Below are positions 15,991-23,921 of a stretch of 64,000 nucleotides of DNA, piece by piece; position 1 is the first letter of the stretch; each line of letters starts with the position of its first letter. Made by a program: the position numbers and the translations under genes. The notes under the pieces were generated by a model that was not told the origin of the DNA, did no database searches, and saw nothing but the letters and a program-made list of their open reading frames with translations. Origin of the DNA: Salipaludibacillus aurantiacus (GTDB lineage: Bacteria > Bacillota > Bacilli > Bacillales > Salisediminibacteriaceae); the NCBI RefSeq assembly GCF_900111295.1, contig NZ_FOGT01000008.1, positions 62,001 through 126,000 of the forward strand, in the 5' to 3' direction.

Positions 15991-16338
15991 ATGCCAGTTA
16001 TTGATTCTTCAGTCCAGCAATTTCAAACATGTATTAATGCCTGCAATAAATGTTCGCAAGCATGTGAGGAGTGTTTAACATCTTGCCTCAAGGAGCCTGA
16101 CGTACAGGCAAGAATCCACTGTATCAATATTTTAAGGGATTGTGCTGATATTTGTTCTATGGCCTCACAATGGATGTCACGCGGAAGCATATATGCAAAA
16201 CAGTTTTGCCAGCTTTGTGCCACTATTTGTGAAGAATGTGCTGCAGAATGTGCGAAATTCAAAGATTCCCATTGTCAGGAATGTGCTAACATCTGTCGCC
16301 AATGCGCAGAGGAATGCCGTAAAATGGCAGCAATGTAA
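15991..16338 (+). CDS. four-helix bundle Cys-rich copper-storage protein (Csp/YhjQ-like)
   Basis: 115 residues with ~20 cysteines in CxxxC steps along four helices: CINACNKCSQACEECLTSC, CINILRDCADICSMAS, FCQLCATICEECAAECAKF, CQECANICRQCAEECRKM. This is the Csp3/YhjQ pattern in which Cys line the bundle interior and hold many Cu(I) ions. No Tat or Sec signal, so it is cytosolic or in the spore, like Csp3. GAGGAGGAG 9 bases before ATG. It follows the ferritin-like gene but after a terminator, so it has its own promoter. Confidence 0.92.
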   Translation: MPVIDSSVQQFQTCINACNKCSQACEECLTSCLKEPDVQARIHCINILRDCADICSMASQWMSRGSIYAKQFCQLCATICEECAAECAKFKDSHCQECANICRQCAEECRKMAAM

Positions 16339-16354
16339 TACGAAAAGGCAGATA

Positions 16355-16388
16355 AAAAGGCAGATAACAAATTGTTATCTGCCTTTTT
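16355..16388 (+). terminator. intrinsic terminator after copper-storage gene
   Basis: AAGGCAGATAACAA / TTGTTATCTGCCTT stem, then TTTTT; immediately followed by a copy of the dispersed repeat. Confidence 0.9.
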
Positions 16389-16390
16389 GG

Positions 16391-16432
16391 TAATTACTGG
16401 GGGGTCTGACCCCTATGTGGACCCCTATGTGA
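16391..16432. repeat. dispersed palindromic repeat, copy 2
   Basis: TAATTACTGGGGGGTCTGAC then CCC, followed by TATGTG, a second GACCCCTATGTG unit and AAAACG. Shares its 3' flank with copy 3. Confidence 0.75.
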
Positions 16433-16502
16433 AAACGCGCTTTGTGAATTTAAGTATAAAAGACATACTAATTAAGGCAGTCAAGATAAGGAGGCGTTTT
16501 TT

Positions 16503-16970
16503 ATGAATGAATTCATGAAGCGAGCGGTGGATCTGGCAGTCCGGAATGTCAAACAGGGAGGGGCTCCTTTCGGGGCAGTGATGACTAGAAACGGGCAAAT
16601 AGTATCAGAATCTGTTAATGAAAATCATAAGGTCTATGACGTGACGAGCCATGCAGAGATTGTTGCGATAAGGCGGCTCCAGGAAAAAGAACAGACTAAT
16701 AACCTGGCGGGCACTACCTTATATGCAAGTGCAGAACCTTGTCCAATGTGCCTGGCAGCAATGTATTTTGCGGGAATAAATAATATATATTACTGTTCGT
16801 CTATCGAGGAAGGCGTTCAGGCGGGCTTTACAAAACCTCAAATTATTTATGAAGATCTTGCCAAACCAAACGAAGAGCGGCAGATTGTAATGAAACAAAT
16901 ACCGCTGGAAGCAGGAAAAGACAACCCGATAACCTTATGGGCCAACCAAGCTTCGCAGCCCCAATCTTAA
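16503..16970 (+). CDS. nucleoside deaminase, probably guanine deaminase
   Basis: 155 residues, the size of B. subtilis GuaD. Zinc-site motifs of the cytidine-deaminase fold are complete: HAEIVAI (His ligand and proton-shuttle Glu) and EPCPMCLAAM (two Cys ligands). GAPFGAVMTRNG and the C-terminal QAGFTKPQIIYEDLAKPNEE parallel GuaD, which turns guanine into xanthine. TadA-type tRNA deaminase is the alternative but is usually found near dnaX. ATG with AAGGAGGCG 7 bases upstream. Flanked on both sides by dispersed repeats. Confidence 0.8.
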   Translation: MNEFMKRAVDLAVRNVKQGGAPFGAVMTRNGQIVSESVNENHKVYDVTSHAEIVAIRRLQEKEQTNNLAGTTLYASAEPCPMCLAAMYFAGINNIYYCSSIEEGVQAGFTKPQIIYEDLAKPNEERQIVMKQIPLEAGKDNPITLWANQASQPQS

Positions 16971-16994
16971 CCAGGACCCCCCAGGAATTAATAT

Positions 16995-17060
16995 TGGAAA
17001 TTACTGGGGGGTCTGACCCCTATGTGAAAAATTCCTAAGTGAAAATCCACTTTGTGAACC
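16995..17060. repeat. dispersed palindromic repeat, copy 3
   Basis: TGGAAATTACTGGGGGGTC, TGACCCC, then TATGTGAAAA and ACTTTGTGAA as in copy 2 (AAAACGCGCTTTGTGAA), so the element extends ~60 bp beyond the palindrome. Confidence 0.7.
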
Positions 17061-17181
17061 ACCCCTTTACGACAAATCCATTTCCCAAAGTTTTTCTTCC
17101 GAACATTCATTCACTGACAGAGGGTGTCACTGATCCAAGTAAACTAAAGTTAGTGAATGAAAGAAGGAGGGGGCTTCCATC

Positions 17182-17493
17182 ATGGGTAAGTCTAAAAACA
17201 CAGTTTGGAATCCTTTTAAAAGAGCTTTCTGGACTAAAGAAAACCTTTTTACAGGGAAGGAACTTAATAACTGGAAAGACATTCACCAGCAATGGCAAAA
17301 TGAGCGGCAAAAGCAGGAGAATCAGAAAAATCGTCTAGAAATGGCGGGCCGAAAAATTCAGAGGGCTGGCTGTGCCCTTACGTTCCTTTTAACCTTCCCC
17401 ATTGTTGGATTTGCCCTGTTCGGGCTGATGGGATTAGTTACAGGTCTCATGGTCGGAGGCATTCTTTTTATTGCCATGCTTTCCGGCAAATGA
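17182..17493 (+). CDS. small membrane protein of unknown family
   Basis: 103 residues. The first ~60 are charged and Trp/Gln/Lys-rich (KRAFWTKENLF, QQWQNERQKQENQKNRLE), followed by one long or two short membrane segments (ALTFLLTFPIVGFALFGLMG, LVTGLMVGGILFIAML). ATG with AAGGAGGGGG 10 bases upstream. It lies 57 bp before another unknown gene; both are boxed by dispersed repeats. No recognisable family. Confidence 0.65.
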   Translation: MGKSKNTVWNPFKRAFWTKENLFTGKELNNWKDIHQQWQNERQKQENQKNRLEMAGRKIQRAGCALTFLLTFPIVGFALFGLMGLVTGLMVGGILFIAMLSGK

Positions 17494-17550
17494 CCTGCTT
17501 CAAGAGCACCCATTCTCTCCCTCAAAGTGACTTAAAAGGAGGAACTGAAA

Positions 17551-18312
17551 ATGATGAGCTGCCAAAACAGTGATAATAAGAGGTGCAATCGGCCGATCGT
17601 GACCTATTTTACTGCCGCCCAGGTCACCCGCCTCCGTAACCGAATCCGCCGCAAAATAAAAGTGCCATCCAATCCACCTGATGGCTGGAGCCGGGCCCCT
17701 TATAACCCAGAGGCCTTAATAAACAGTTTATCTGATATCTCGTTAAAGCCGGAGTACACTCTGAAAGCTTATCTGTATCGGGCAGGACTGAATGGCAATG
17801 GCCTCATTCGTGCGGAGAAAAAGGGAATGAAGGCCGAATTGCCGGAGTGGAACACCTACCCGGGTACATCCTACCCATATAAACAGCAGCCAGGGACAGA
17901 ACGGCATATTGTGGAGGCATTGATGCTTGACGGCACGGCAAAATCTTATATAACAGCTTCGCTTCTTGAACGTGAGTGCCTTGAATATGGCGCGCTGTGG
18001 CACGGGCTAAATTGGAGCACACACGAAATTATAGACAGTAGCTGCCTGAATTGGGAAACAGAAAAAAATGAAGGAGAGTGGGTTTCGGAAGCACCCTGGG
18101 CTGCAGAATTAACATGGGATAAGCAAAAGCCCTGCTCATTTACTCCTTCAGTCACTAAAGGAATAAATAAAATCACAGTTAAGTTTTATTCATTCAGCGA
18201 GATGGGTGAACAAGCTATTTACAGGCATATCGATGAATATACTTACAAAAAAGGGGGCTTCAAAACGACAACCGAAGTGATAGCCAGGGGAGCGGGCGGA
18301 TTCCTCTTTTGA
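17551..18312 (+). CDS. unknown soluble protein
   Basis: 253 residues, no family recognised. Features: basic N-terminal stretch (RLRNRIRRKIKVPSN), a Tyr/Pro-rich middle (YPGTSYPYKQQPGTERHIVE), several Trp (ALWHGLNWSTHEIID, WVSEAPWAAELTWDKQ) and a C-terminal beta-like half (INKITVKFYSFSEMGEQAIY). No signal peptide, no membrane segment. AAAGGAGGAACTG precedes ATG. Ends directly before the longest palindromic repeat, which may serve as its terminator. Confidence 0.65.
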   Translation: MMSCQNSDNKRCNRPIVTYFTAAQVTRLRNRIRRKIKVPSNPPDGWSRAPYNPEALINSLSDISLKPEYTLKAYLYRAGLNGNGLIRAEKKGMKAELPEWNTYPGTSYPYKQQPGTERHIVEALMLDGTAKSYITASLLERECLEYGALWHGLNWSTHEIIDSSCLNWETEKNEGEWVSEAPWAAELTWDKQKPCSFTPSVTKGINKITVKFYSFSEMGEQAIYRHIDEYTYKKGGFKTTTEVIARGAGGFLF

Positions 18313-18317
18313 TTATG

Positions 18318-18352
18318 GAAATTACTGGGGGGTCAGACCCCCCAGTATTTGG
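18318..18352. repeat. dispersed palindromic repeat, copy 4 (perfect 23-nt palindrome)
   Basis: ACTGGGGGGTC-A-GACCCCCCAGT at 18324-18346 is fully symmetric, preceded by GGAAATT as in copy 3 and followed by ATTTGG. Could act as a terminator for the gene ending at 18312. Confidence 0.8.
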
Positions 18353-18396
18353 TATAGTTAAAGGACGTTAAAATTTACTTTGGAGGTGCGTGCAGA

Positions 18397-18957
18397 ATGC
18401 AAACAGAAAAAGAAAAAATGCTTGCCGGGGAGATGTATAACCCGGAAGACCCGGAACTCGTGGAGGACAGGAAGCATGCGAGGCGGCAAACGCGTATCTA
18501 TAACGGAACGAATGAATCAGATGAGGCCAGGCGCACAGCTCTTTTAAAAAGGCTGTTCGGCTCGGCGGCTAAAAGCATGCATATCGAGCCGCCATTCCGC
18601 TGTGATTACGGCTATAACATTCACACAGGAGAAAATTTTTACGCCAATTTCGACTGTGTCATTCTTGATGTATGCGAAGTGAGAATGGGAAATAATTGTT
18701 TTCTCGCACCAGGCGTCCATATTTATACCGCCACGCATCCTCTTAAATCCGAAGAGCGAAATTCAGGCCGTGAGTTCGGAAAGCCTGTGACAATCGGACA
18801 TAACGTATGGATCGGCGGAAGAGCGATCATAAACCCTGGTGTCACTATAGGAGATAATGCGGTGATTGCTTCAGGTGCCGTTGTCACTAAAGATGTCTCG
18901 CCCAACACCGTCGTCGGCGGAAACCCGGCAAAACCAATTAAAACAATTGAAAACTGA
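18397..18957 (+). CDS. maltose/galactoside O-acetyltransferase family protein
   Basis: 186 residues. N-terminal Mac domain ([29 protein letters not shown]) followed by left-handed beta-helix hexapeptide repeats ([76 protein letters not shown]) and the VVGGNPAK end. Catalytic His in YTATHPL. Transfers acetyl from acetyl-CoA to a sugar hydroxyl. TTTGGAGGTGCG 9 bases before ATG. Stands alone. Confidence 0.92.
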   Translation: MQTEKEKMLAGEMYNPEDPELVEDRKHARRQTRIYNGTNESDEARRTALLKRLFGSAAKSMHIEPPFRCDYGYNIHTGENFYANFDCVILDVCEVRMGNNCFLAPGVHIYTATHPLKSEERNSGREFGKPVTIGHNVWIGGRAIINPGVTIGDNAVIASGAVVTKDVSPNTVVGGNPAKPIKTIEN

Positions 18958-19055
18958 TTACGCCCTGGACCGAATCGATTAGTGTATATCACTAAATTAA
19001 CCACTCTCCCAAAACACTCAGCCATCATTAACAAACGAGCTGCCCATCAGCCAAG

Positions 19056-19083
19056 GAGCATGTGCGAAAAATACATGCTCTTT
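19056..19083 (+). terminator. possible intrinsic terminator in the 18958-19313 gap
   Basis: GAGCATGT / ACATGCTC 8-bp stem with a 9-base loop followed by TTTAGTT, about 100 bases after the acetyltransferase. Confidence 0.5.
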
Positions 19084-19171
19084 AGTTATGACAAAAACAA
19101 TAATTTTCCGACTGAACGCCGACGGTAACAGGCTTCTGTAGTATAATGAAAGCGTATATAAGCTGTTCAGA

Positions 19172-19297
19172 GTGACAGTAAAAAGCTATGCGAACGCCCC
19201 CTCAATCTTCACCAATGATCCCGCGTTTTTTCAGATTAACCGGGCGGGCCGCTCGCAAAACGTCACGCCTGACAGCGGCAAATATTTAAAAGACTAA
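19172..19297 (+). CDS. possible 41-residue small protein
   Basis: GTG-started ORF MTVKSYANAPSIFTNDPAFF then QINRAGRSQNVTPDSGKYLK-D, ending 16 bases before the next gene. A TATAAT lies at 19142. The composition looks protein-like, but no Shine-Dalgarno sequence is visible, so it may be a relic or chance. Nothing else is seen in this 355-base gap besides the terminator. Confidence 0.3.
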   Translation: MTVKSYANAPSIFTNDPAFFQINRAGRSQNVTPDSGKYLKD

Positions 19298-19313
19298 AGG
19301 GTGGTGGCGTCTA

Positions 19314-20453
19314 ATGAGGTACGAAATCGTTAACGAATTTCCACATCACATCATTTATGAGTCAGAGGCACCGTTTATCTCTCTTTACCAGCCGACACAC
19401 CGGCATTCACCGGAAAACAAGCAAGACCCGATTGTATTTAAAAGACTTCTGCGCCAGCTCCAAGGGGCACTGAAAGAGGCCTATTCAGAGACCGACCGAG
19501 ACACACTTCTTAAACCTCTTCAAGAGATTGAAAAAGATAAAGAATTTTGGCGCACGACCTCAGAAGGCCTTGCCATACTGGCTTCCGCCACCCAATGCGT
19601 CGTCTACAAAATCCCGCGCCCTGTAAAAGAGCTGGCTGTGGCTGCGGAGAGGCTTCATATTAATCCCCTCATCCGGGTATATCAGTCAGCTGACCAGTAT
19701 CAGGTCCTTGGCCTGAACAAAAACACTTTCCGCCTTTATGAAGGCAACAGATACGGATTCGAGAAAGTTGTATTGCCTTCAGATGTGCCACTTACGAAAG
19801 AAGAAGTATTAGGCGACCACCGGACGGAAGCCTACTTGTCCAAGTCAGGGAACACTGGCTCTTCCGCAAAGTTTTTCGGGCAAGGTGCGAAAAAAGATGA
19901 AATTGATAAAGACACAGAAAAGTTTTTCAGATATGTAGATAAATACGTGTATGAGAATTATTCCAAACCTTCCGGCAAGCCGCTCATTCTCACAGCCTTA
20001 AAAGAACACCACGGTATTTTTAAAAAATTGAGCAGTAACCCTTATTTAATGGAGGAAGGCATAGGCAGTGCGTTTGATTCTCTTGCAGAAAAACAATTGA
20101 GAGAGAAAGTCTGGGCAATCATCGAGCCCATTTACCTGGAAAAAACAAAAAAGCTGACAGAGACCTATGCCTCAGCTAAAGCTAACGGATCGGGCTCCCC
20201 GCACCTGGAAGAAGTCGCCCAGGCAGCTGTCGAAAACCGGATCGCTGCCATTCTAATAGAAGACGGCCGGACCATTCCCGGACGCGTCGACCAGGCCACA
20301 GGAGAAATCACAGTGACCGATACGAACGAGGATCAATATGGCGACATTCTCGGTGATTTGACTGAAATGGCCTTTAAGAAAAAAGCCAATGTTGTCGTCC
20401 TGCCAAAAGAAAGAATGCCGAGCAAGACAGGTGTAGCGGCGGTGCTGAGGTAA
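19314..20453 (+). CDS. baeRF3-type (archaeo-eukaryotic release-factor-like) protein
   Basis: 379 residues. Resembles bacterial eRF1-related family 3: N-terminal PFISLYQPTHRHSPENKQDP, middle LAILASATQCVVYKIPRPVKELAVAAE, HINPLIRVYQSADQYQVLGL, and the C-terminal eRF1 domain-3-like part AAVENRIAAILIEDGRTIPG, GDILGDLTEMAFKKKANVVV. Such proteins are proposed to act on ribosomes or stress responses, but no activity is established. GGGTGGTGGC 5-8 bases before ATG. Convergent with the YetF-like gene. Confidence 0.82.
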   Translation: MRYEIVNEFPHHIIYESEAPFISLYQPTHRHSPENKQDPIVFKRLLRQLQGALKEAYSETDRDTLLKPLQEIEKDKEFWRTTSEGLAILASATQCVVYKIPRPVKELAVAAERLHINPLIRVYQSADQYQVLGLNKNTFRLYEGNRYGFEKVVLPSDVPLTKEEVLGDHRTEAYLSKSGNTGSSAKFFGQGAKKDEIDKDTEKFFRYVDKYVYENYSKPSGKPLILTALKEHHGIFKKLSSNPYLMEEGIGSAFDSLAEKQLREKVWAIIEPIYLEKTKKLTETYASAKANGSGSPHLEEVAQAAVENRIAAILIEDGRTIPGRVDQATGEITVTDTNEDQYGDILGDLTEMAFKKKANVVVLPKERMPSKTGVAAVLR

Positions 20454-20465
20454 GAAATAACGTCT

Positions 20466-20497
20466 GAAAAAGGGCTGGCGGTTTCCTCGCCAACCCT
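20466..20497 (-). terminator. intrinsic terminator for the leftward YetF-like gene
   Basis: On the minus strand AGGGTTGGCG / CGCCAGCCCT stem followed by TTTTT. It lies beyond the larger palindrome at 20519. Confidence 0.75.
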
Positions 20498-20518
20498 AAT
20501 ATAACGCTCCTCACCAAA

Positions 20519-20554
20519 ACAGCTCTCAGGCAGGTATACCTGCCTGAGAGCTGT
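20519..20554. repeat. 36-nt perfect palindrome, likely terminator on the minus strand
   Basis: ACAGCTCTCAGGCAGG-TATA-CCTGCCTGAGAGCTGT is symmetric over all 36 bases. On the minus strand it is followed by TTTTGG, so it can terminate the gene at 20605-21468; the plus side lacks a T tract. Confidence 0.85.
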
Positions 20555-20604
20555 AAATGTTCTTGTTCCTTCCATGTGCCGCCTCCCCACACGCGCAGAT
20601 GCTT

Positions 20605-21468
20605 TTACTCTTTTATATAAGTACTTAAGTTATCTAATAACACATCCAGCTGGTCTGCCTGCTTCAAATATGTCTGTTTGGCCTGCTGGTTTTCTGTTTG
20701 TATGGAAAAGGCTCTTAAACTTTCCTGAAGCTTTTTAATATCTGCCGCGACTAAAAGCTTTTGTTTGACCTGTGGCATTTTCTTCCTATCATTGAATAAA
20801 TCGATATACACGTTCCCGCTGGAATCGATCTGGCCGAGGAAAACATTTGAAAAACTGGTTACACCCTGCTTTCCGAGTTCGTCTTTCAGCCACTCTTTGT
20901 CGTATCCAAAGTCGGTTAAGCTTTTCTCCATCACATTGCCGTCCACGATGACGATTCGAGGCTGGTGTTCCGGCTCCGCCGTCAATCCCATATCCTTAGA
21001 TGTGACCGGCTGGGCATTGCTTTTTTTCAAGACACTTATCTGGCCGTTTTTCTCCATCACAGCTGACTCCACGTCGTCCAGTTTGAACACGTCTTTTTGA
21101 CGGAGGTGAATCATTAGTTCATCGACCGTCAGACTTTCCTTCCTCAACCGGTCTTCATAAATAACGCCATTCTCAATTAAAACCGCAGGCTTTCCCTCAG
21201 TAAGCGTACGAAAACGAAAGGACTTTAACTCTATATGGGAAATAAACATTGGAAATAACGCCCAAAGAACCATTCCAACAACGAAATTGGATATTCTGAC
21301 TTCGGTTCCAAACGTCATTTCCGCCGCGATGCTCCCTATGGCAATCCCGACGATATACTCGTAAAAGGTCATATCGGTTATATGTTTTTTCCCCATAATC
21401 CGTGCCAGTAAAAATAAGAGAAAAAAGCCTATAACCCCTCTGATCACAACCGTTCCTAATTCAGTCAT
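20605..21468 (-). CDS. YetF/DUF421 membrane protein with C-terminal extension
   Basis: 287 residues. About three membrane spans in the first 80 residues (VIRGVIGFFLLFLLARIMGK, FYEYIVGIAIGSIAAEMTFG, VGMVLWALFPMFI), then the DUF421 cytoplasmic domain (KPAVLIENGVIYEDRLRKES, LTVDELMIHLRQKDVFKLDD, VESAVMEKNGQISVLKK). Relatives such as YetF/YrbG are ~220-230 residues; this has ~60 more, helical (QQAKQTYLKQADQLDVLLDN). In spore formers these proteins relate to spore germination and membrane quality. Start ATG 21468. The divergent lipoprotein (DUF4363-like) is a usual partner of this family. Confidence 0.85.
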   Translation of the reverse strand: MTELGTVVIRGVIGFFLLFLLARIMGKKHITDMTFYEYIVGIAIGSIAAEMTFGTEVRISNFVVGMVLWALFPMFISHIELKSFRFRTLTEGKPAVLIENGVIYEDRLRKESLTVDELMIHLRQKDVFKLDDVESAVMEKNGQISVLKKSNAQPVTSKDMGLTAEPEHQPRIVIVDGNVMEKSLTDFGYDKEWLKDELGKQGVTSFSNVFLGQIDSSGNVYIDLFNDRKKMPQVKQKLLVAADIKKLQESLRAFSIQTENQQAKQTYLKQADQLDVLLDNLSTYIKE

Positions 21469-21576
21469 TACCTTAACACCCCAATTACTTCATTGACGTA
21501 CTATTTTTCCATTATCGGGCAAACTAAATGGAAACATACATAAAGGTGCCGATTGTGAGTTGAAGGAGGAATAATT

Positions 21577-21936
21577 GTGTATAAAACGTTGATGATACCA
21601 GCCTTAATTATTTTCGTCATCCTGATATCCGGCTGCAGTACATCTGATATTTTTATAACAGAGAAGGATGAGCTCCTGTTTACGGAGATCAGAGCGCTAT
21701 ACGAGGAGATTGATGAGAGGAAATGGGAGGACGCCAAATCAAAGATGACTAATATTGAAAAAATATTTGAACAGCGGAAGTGGAAATTATTTATGTTAGG
21801 GCAGTTGAGCCAAATACATGATATTGAATTGGAGTTTGAATTACTCATCGAAAATATAAATGAAGAGGATGATTCAGAGAGTAAGCTGGGGATAAAGAAA
21901 ATAAAACGCCAGCTTTATTCTATTTATAATTTATAA
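21577..21936 (+). CDS. DUF4363-like lipoprotein
   Basis: 119 residues. Lipoprotein signal peptide with lipobox LISGC (Cys20): MYKTLMIPALIIFVILISGC. The mature part fits the DUF4363 pattern: a Trp-containing helix pair (ERKWEDAKSKMTNIEKIF, EQRKWKLFMLGQLSQIHDIE) then acidic loop and helix. Anchored on the outer face of the membrane. GTG start with AAGGAGGAA 6-7 bases upstream. Such genes often accompany DUF421 genes; here the partner is divergent. Confidence 0.78.
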   Translation: MYKTLMIPALIIFVILISGCSTSDIFITEKDELLFTEIRALYEEIDERKWEDAKSKMTNIEKIFEQRKWKLFMLGQLSQIHDIELEFELLIENINEEDDSESKLGIKKIKRQLYSIYNL

Positions 21937-22094
21937 AGGCTTATAAGGTGCATCAGCCCCATTGGCCCTAGTTCAAAAAAGCTTCCCCCATTTCGGAAAC
22001 ATGATTTGTCCCCCCGGCGAATAACATTAATTAAGACAAGAGGGGCAAATTAGCCGGCATCAATCAGGCCGGAAGTCCAAAGGGGGAAGTCTTT

Positions 22095-23921
22095 GTGGTG
22101 GAAGCTGTTTTAAAACTGTTTACGAGTGAACAGCAGGCACAGGCGATACTGTCTAATCAGGTCATCGAATTTATTTTCATGGTGCTGTTTGTGTCATTTG
22201 CTATAGCGTGTCTCGTTCACCTCACCCTGTTCAGCAGGTTGAAAAGAATCCGGCATTTTTTACACATGTCAGACTCATTGGACATTGACCCGCTCCGCAC
22301 CTTTAAACTCGAATTTGATAAGAAACAACAGGAAGAACCGGTGAAAGTGGACACGTTCGTCGAGCAGAAATTCTCCAGCTGGCGGGTGTTCAACGTACCT
22401 GTCGTGAGCCTTATTAAGATGATTCAAATGACCGTATCCATGTTCATCTTAATTGGCGTATTAGGGACATTTATCGGGCTGACCATGTCCTTGGGAAGCA
22501 TCGACTCCACAGGGGACCAGCTCGTCGAAAACGTGGCGGCTGTCCTTGCGGGAATTGACGTGGCGTTCTACACAAGTATTACCGGGATGGGTTTCTCGCT
22601 CATCATGACTATTCTGCTTCGTGTCGCCAACACGGAATATTTGCTCACAGACATTATGTTAAAAACGGAGTCCCACCTCGAAGAGAATGAGCAGGACCCG
22701 ATGTCCCGCCTGATTGAGGTGTCAGAAACAATTAATTCATCCATCGTCGAGCTCAGGGAGACAAACCAGCAGTCGCTTCAAAACATTGAAAAGGCTTTTC
22801 ACGGTTTTCAGGAGTACACGGTCGGCCTGCAAAAATCAGCTGAGGATCTGGCAAAGTTTAATAAGGGGCTTTCCGAGAACCTTAAGGAATTTACTGTTCT
22901 TTTTAAAAATATAAAAAAAGTGACCGACGGCTTCGGGACGGCGGTCACAAAGCTGAACAACAACTTTGATCAGTTATTTGCCTATTTTTCAAAAATGGAT
23001 AAGAGAAACGAGCGCATGTCGCAGGCGTTCCAGTATACGTACCAGCAGATAGAGAAACTTTCCACCTCCCAGATCAAAGCACTCAATCATTTTGAAGAGT
23101 CGGTGGAAGACTGGAAAACGTTCATTTCAACCATGGCAGACAGGCAGGAAGCCGCCCACGGATCTTTTGAAAGAATGAATGCACAAAGCGGCGAACTGGT
23201 CACGCTCATGAAAGAAAATAATACACAGTTTAAAGGAATCTTCGGTACAGATGTGAGTTCAAAGCTTTCCGGCATTCAAACGTCGCTGAGGGAGCTGACC
23301 CGGGATTTTGATAAGCTCGGAAACGCCATTGGCCACTTGCCTGAGGCACTGGAAACGATTAATACGACCCAGGCAGAATATAAGCATCTTCTGACAGACC
23401 GGTTCGACGACCTAAAGCAGTTTAACCAGGAGTTCAACCAGCATATAAAAGCCCATGCGAGAGATTCCGCTGAATTTGAAAAACAGCTTCATGAAGCGTC
23501 ATCCACTTTTGAGGATATCGGCAGTAAAAACAATCAGATGATCAGGGAAATTAACCGGACCGTCAGTCAAATGACCGACCAGTTTATGCAGCGGGAAAAT
23601 CAGCTCGAAGCGAGTGTCGAGGTACTTAAAGAGACGCTTTCCAGATATGTGTCCAGTCTCGAAGGAACACTCGGGGACCGGTTAGATAAAGTGAGCAGAA
23701 ACATTGGCGACTACGTGATGGATATGAACGGGGCGATCAAGAAAGAATTTAAGCAAATAAGCGACATCTCTGAAGAAAGCCAGCAGAGAAATATCCGGGT
23801 GATGCAGCAGGCCATCCAGGATCTGCAGCAGGAATTCCAGACCTTGAACCGCCTGCTTCACTCCTTTTCCCAGGAACCGGCCAGGCAGCCCCAGCGGATA
23901 AGAGTGGGCACCAATGATTAG
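22095..23921 (+). CDS. ZorA-like MotA/TolQ/ExbB-type proton channel with long coiled-coil tail
   Basis: 608 residues. Three predicted membrane helices: ~25-50 (EFIFMVLFVSFAIACLVHLT), ~105-130 (MFILIGVLGTFIGLTMSLGS) and ~145-175 (AFYTSITGMGFSLIMTILLR). The GTFIGLT and YTSITGMGFS motifs are the MotA/ExbB channel signatures. Residues ~200-600 form a very long coiled-coil rich in Glu/Gln/Lys with no other domain, like the intracellular tail of Zorya ZorA. GTG start preceded by GGGGGAAG. Overlaps the OmpA-like partner by 8 bases. No zorC, zorD, zorE or other effector follows. May be a stator driving an envelope process, or a minimal defence unit. Confidence 0.82.
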   Translation: MVEAVLKLFTSEQQAQAILSNQVIEFIFMVLFVSFAIACLVHLTLFSRLKRIRHFLHMSDSLDIDPLRTFKLEFDKKQQEEPVKVDTFVEQKFSSWRVFNVPVVSLIKMIQMTVSMFILIGVLGTFIGLTMSLGSIDSTGDQLVENVAAVLAGIDVAFYTSITGMGFSLIMTILLRVANTEYLLTDIMLKTESHLEENEQDPMSRLIEVSETINSSIVELRETNQQSLQNIEKAFHGFQEYTVGLQKSAEDLAKFNKGLSENLKEFTVLFKNIKKVTDGFGTAVTKLNNNFDQLFAYFSKMDKRNERMSQAFQYTYQQIEKLSTSQIKALNHFEESVEDWKTFISTMADRQEAAHGSFERMNAQSGELVTLMKENNTQFKGIFGTDVSSKLSGIQTSLRELTRDFDKLGNAIGHLPEALETINTTQAEYKHLLTDRFDDLKQFNQEFNQHIKAHARDSAEFEKQLHEASSTFEDIGSKNNQMIREINRTVSQMTDQFMQRENQLEASVEVLKETLSRYVSSLEGTLGDRLDKVSRNIGDYVMDMNGAIKKEFKQISDISEESQQRNIRVMQQAIQDLQQEFQTLNRLLHSFSQEPARQPQRIRVGTND

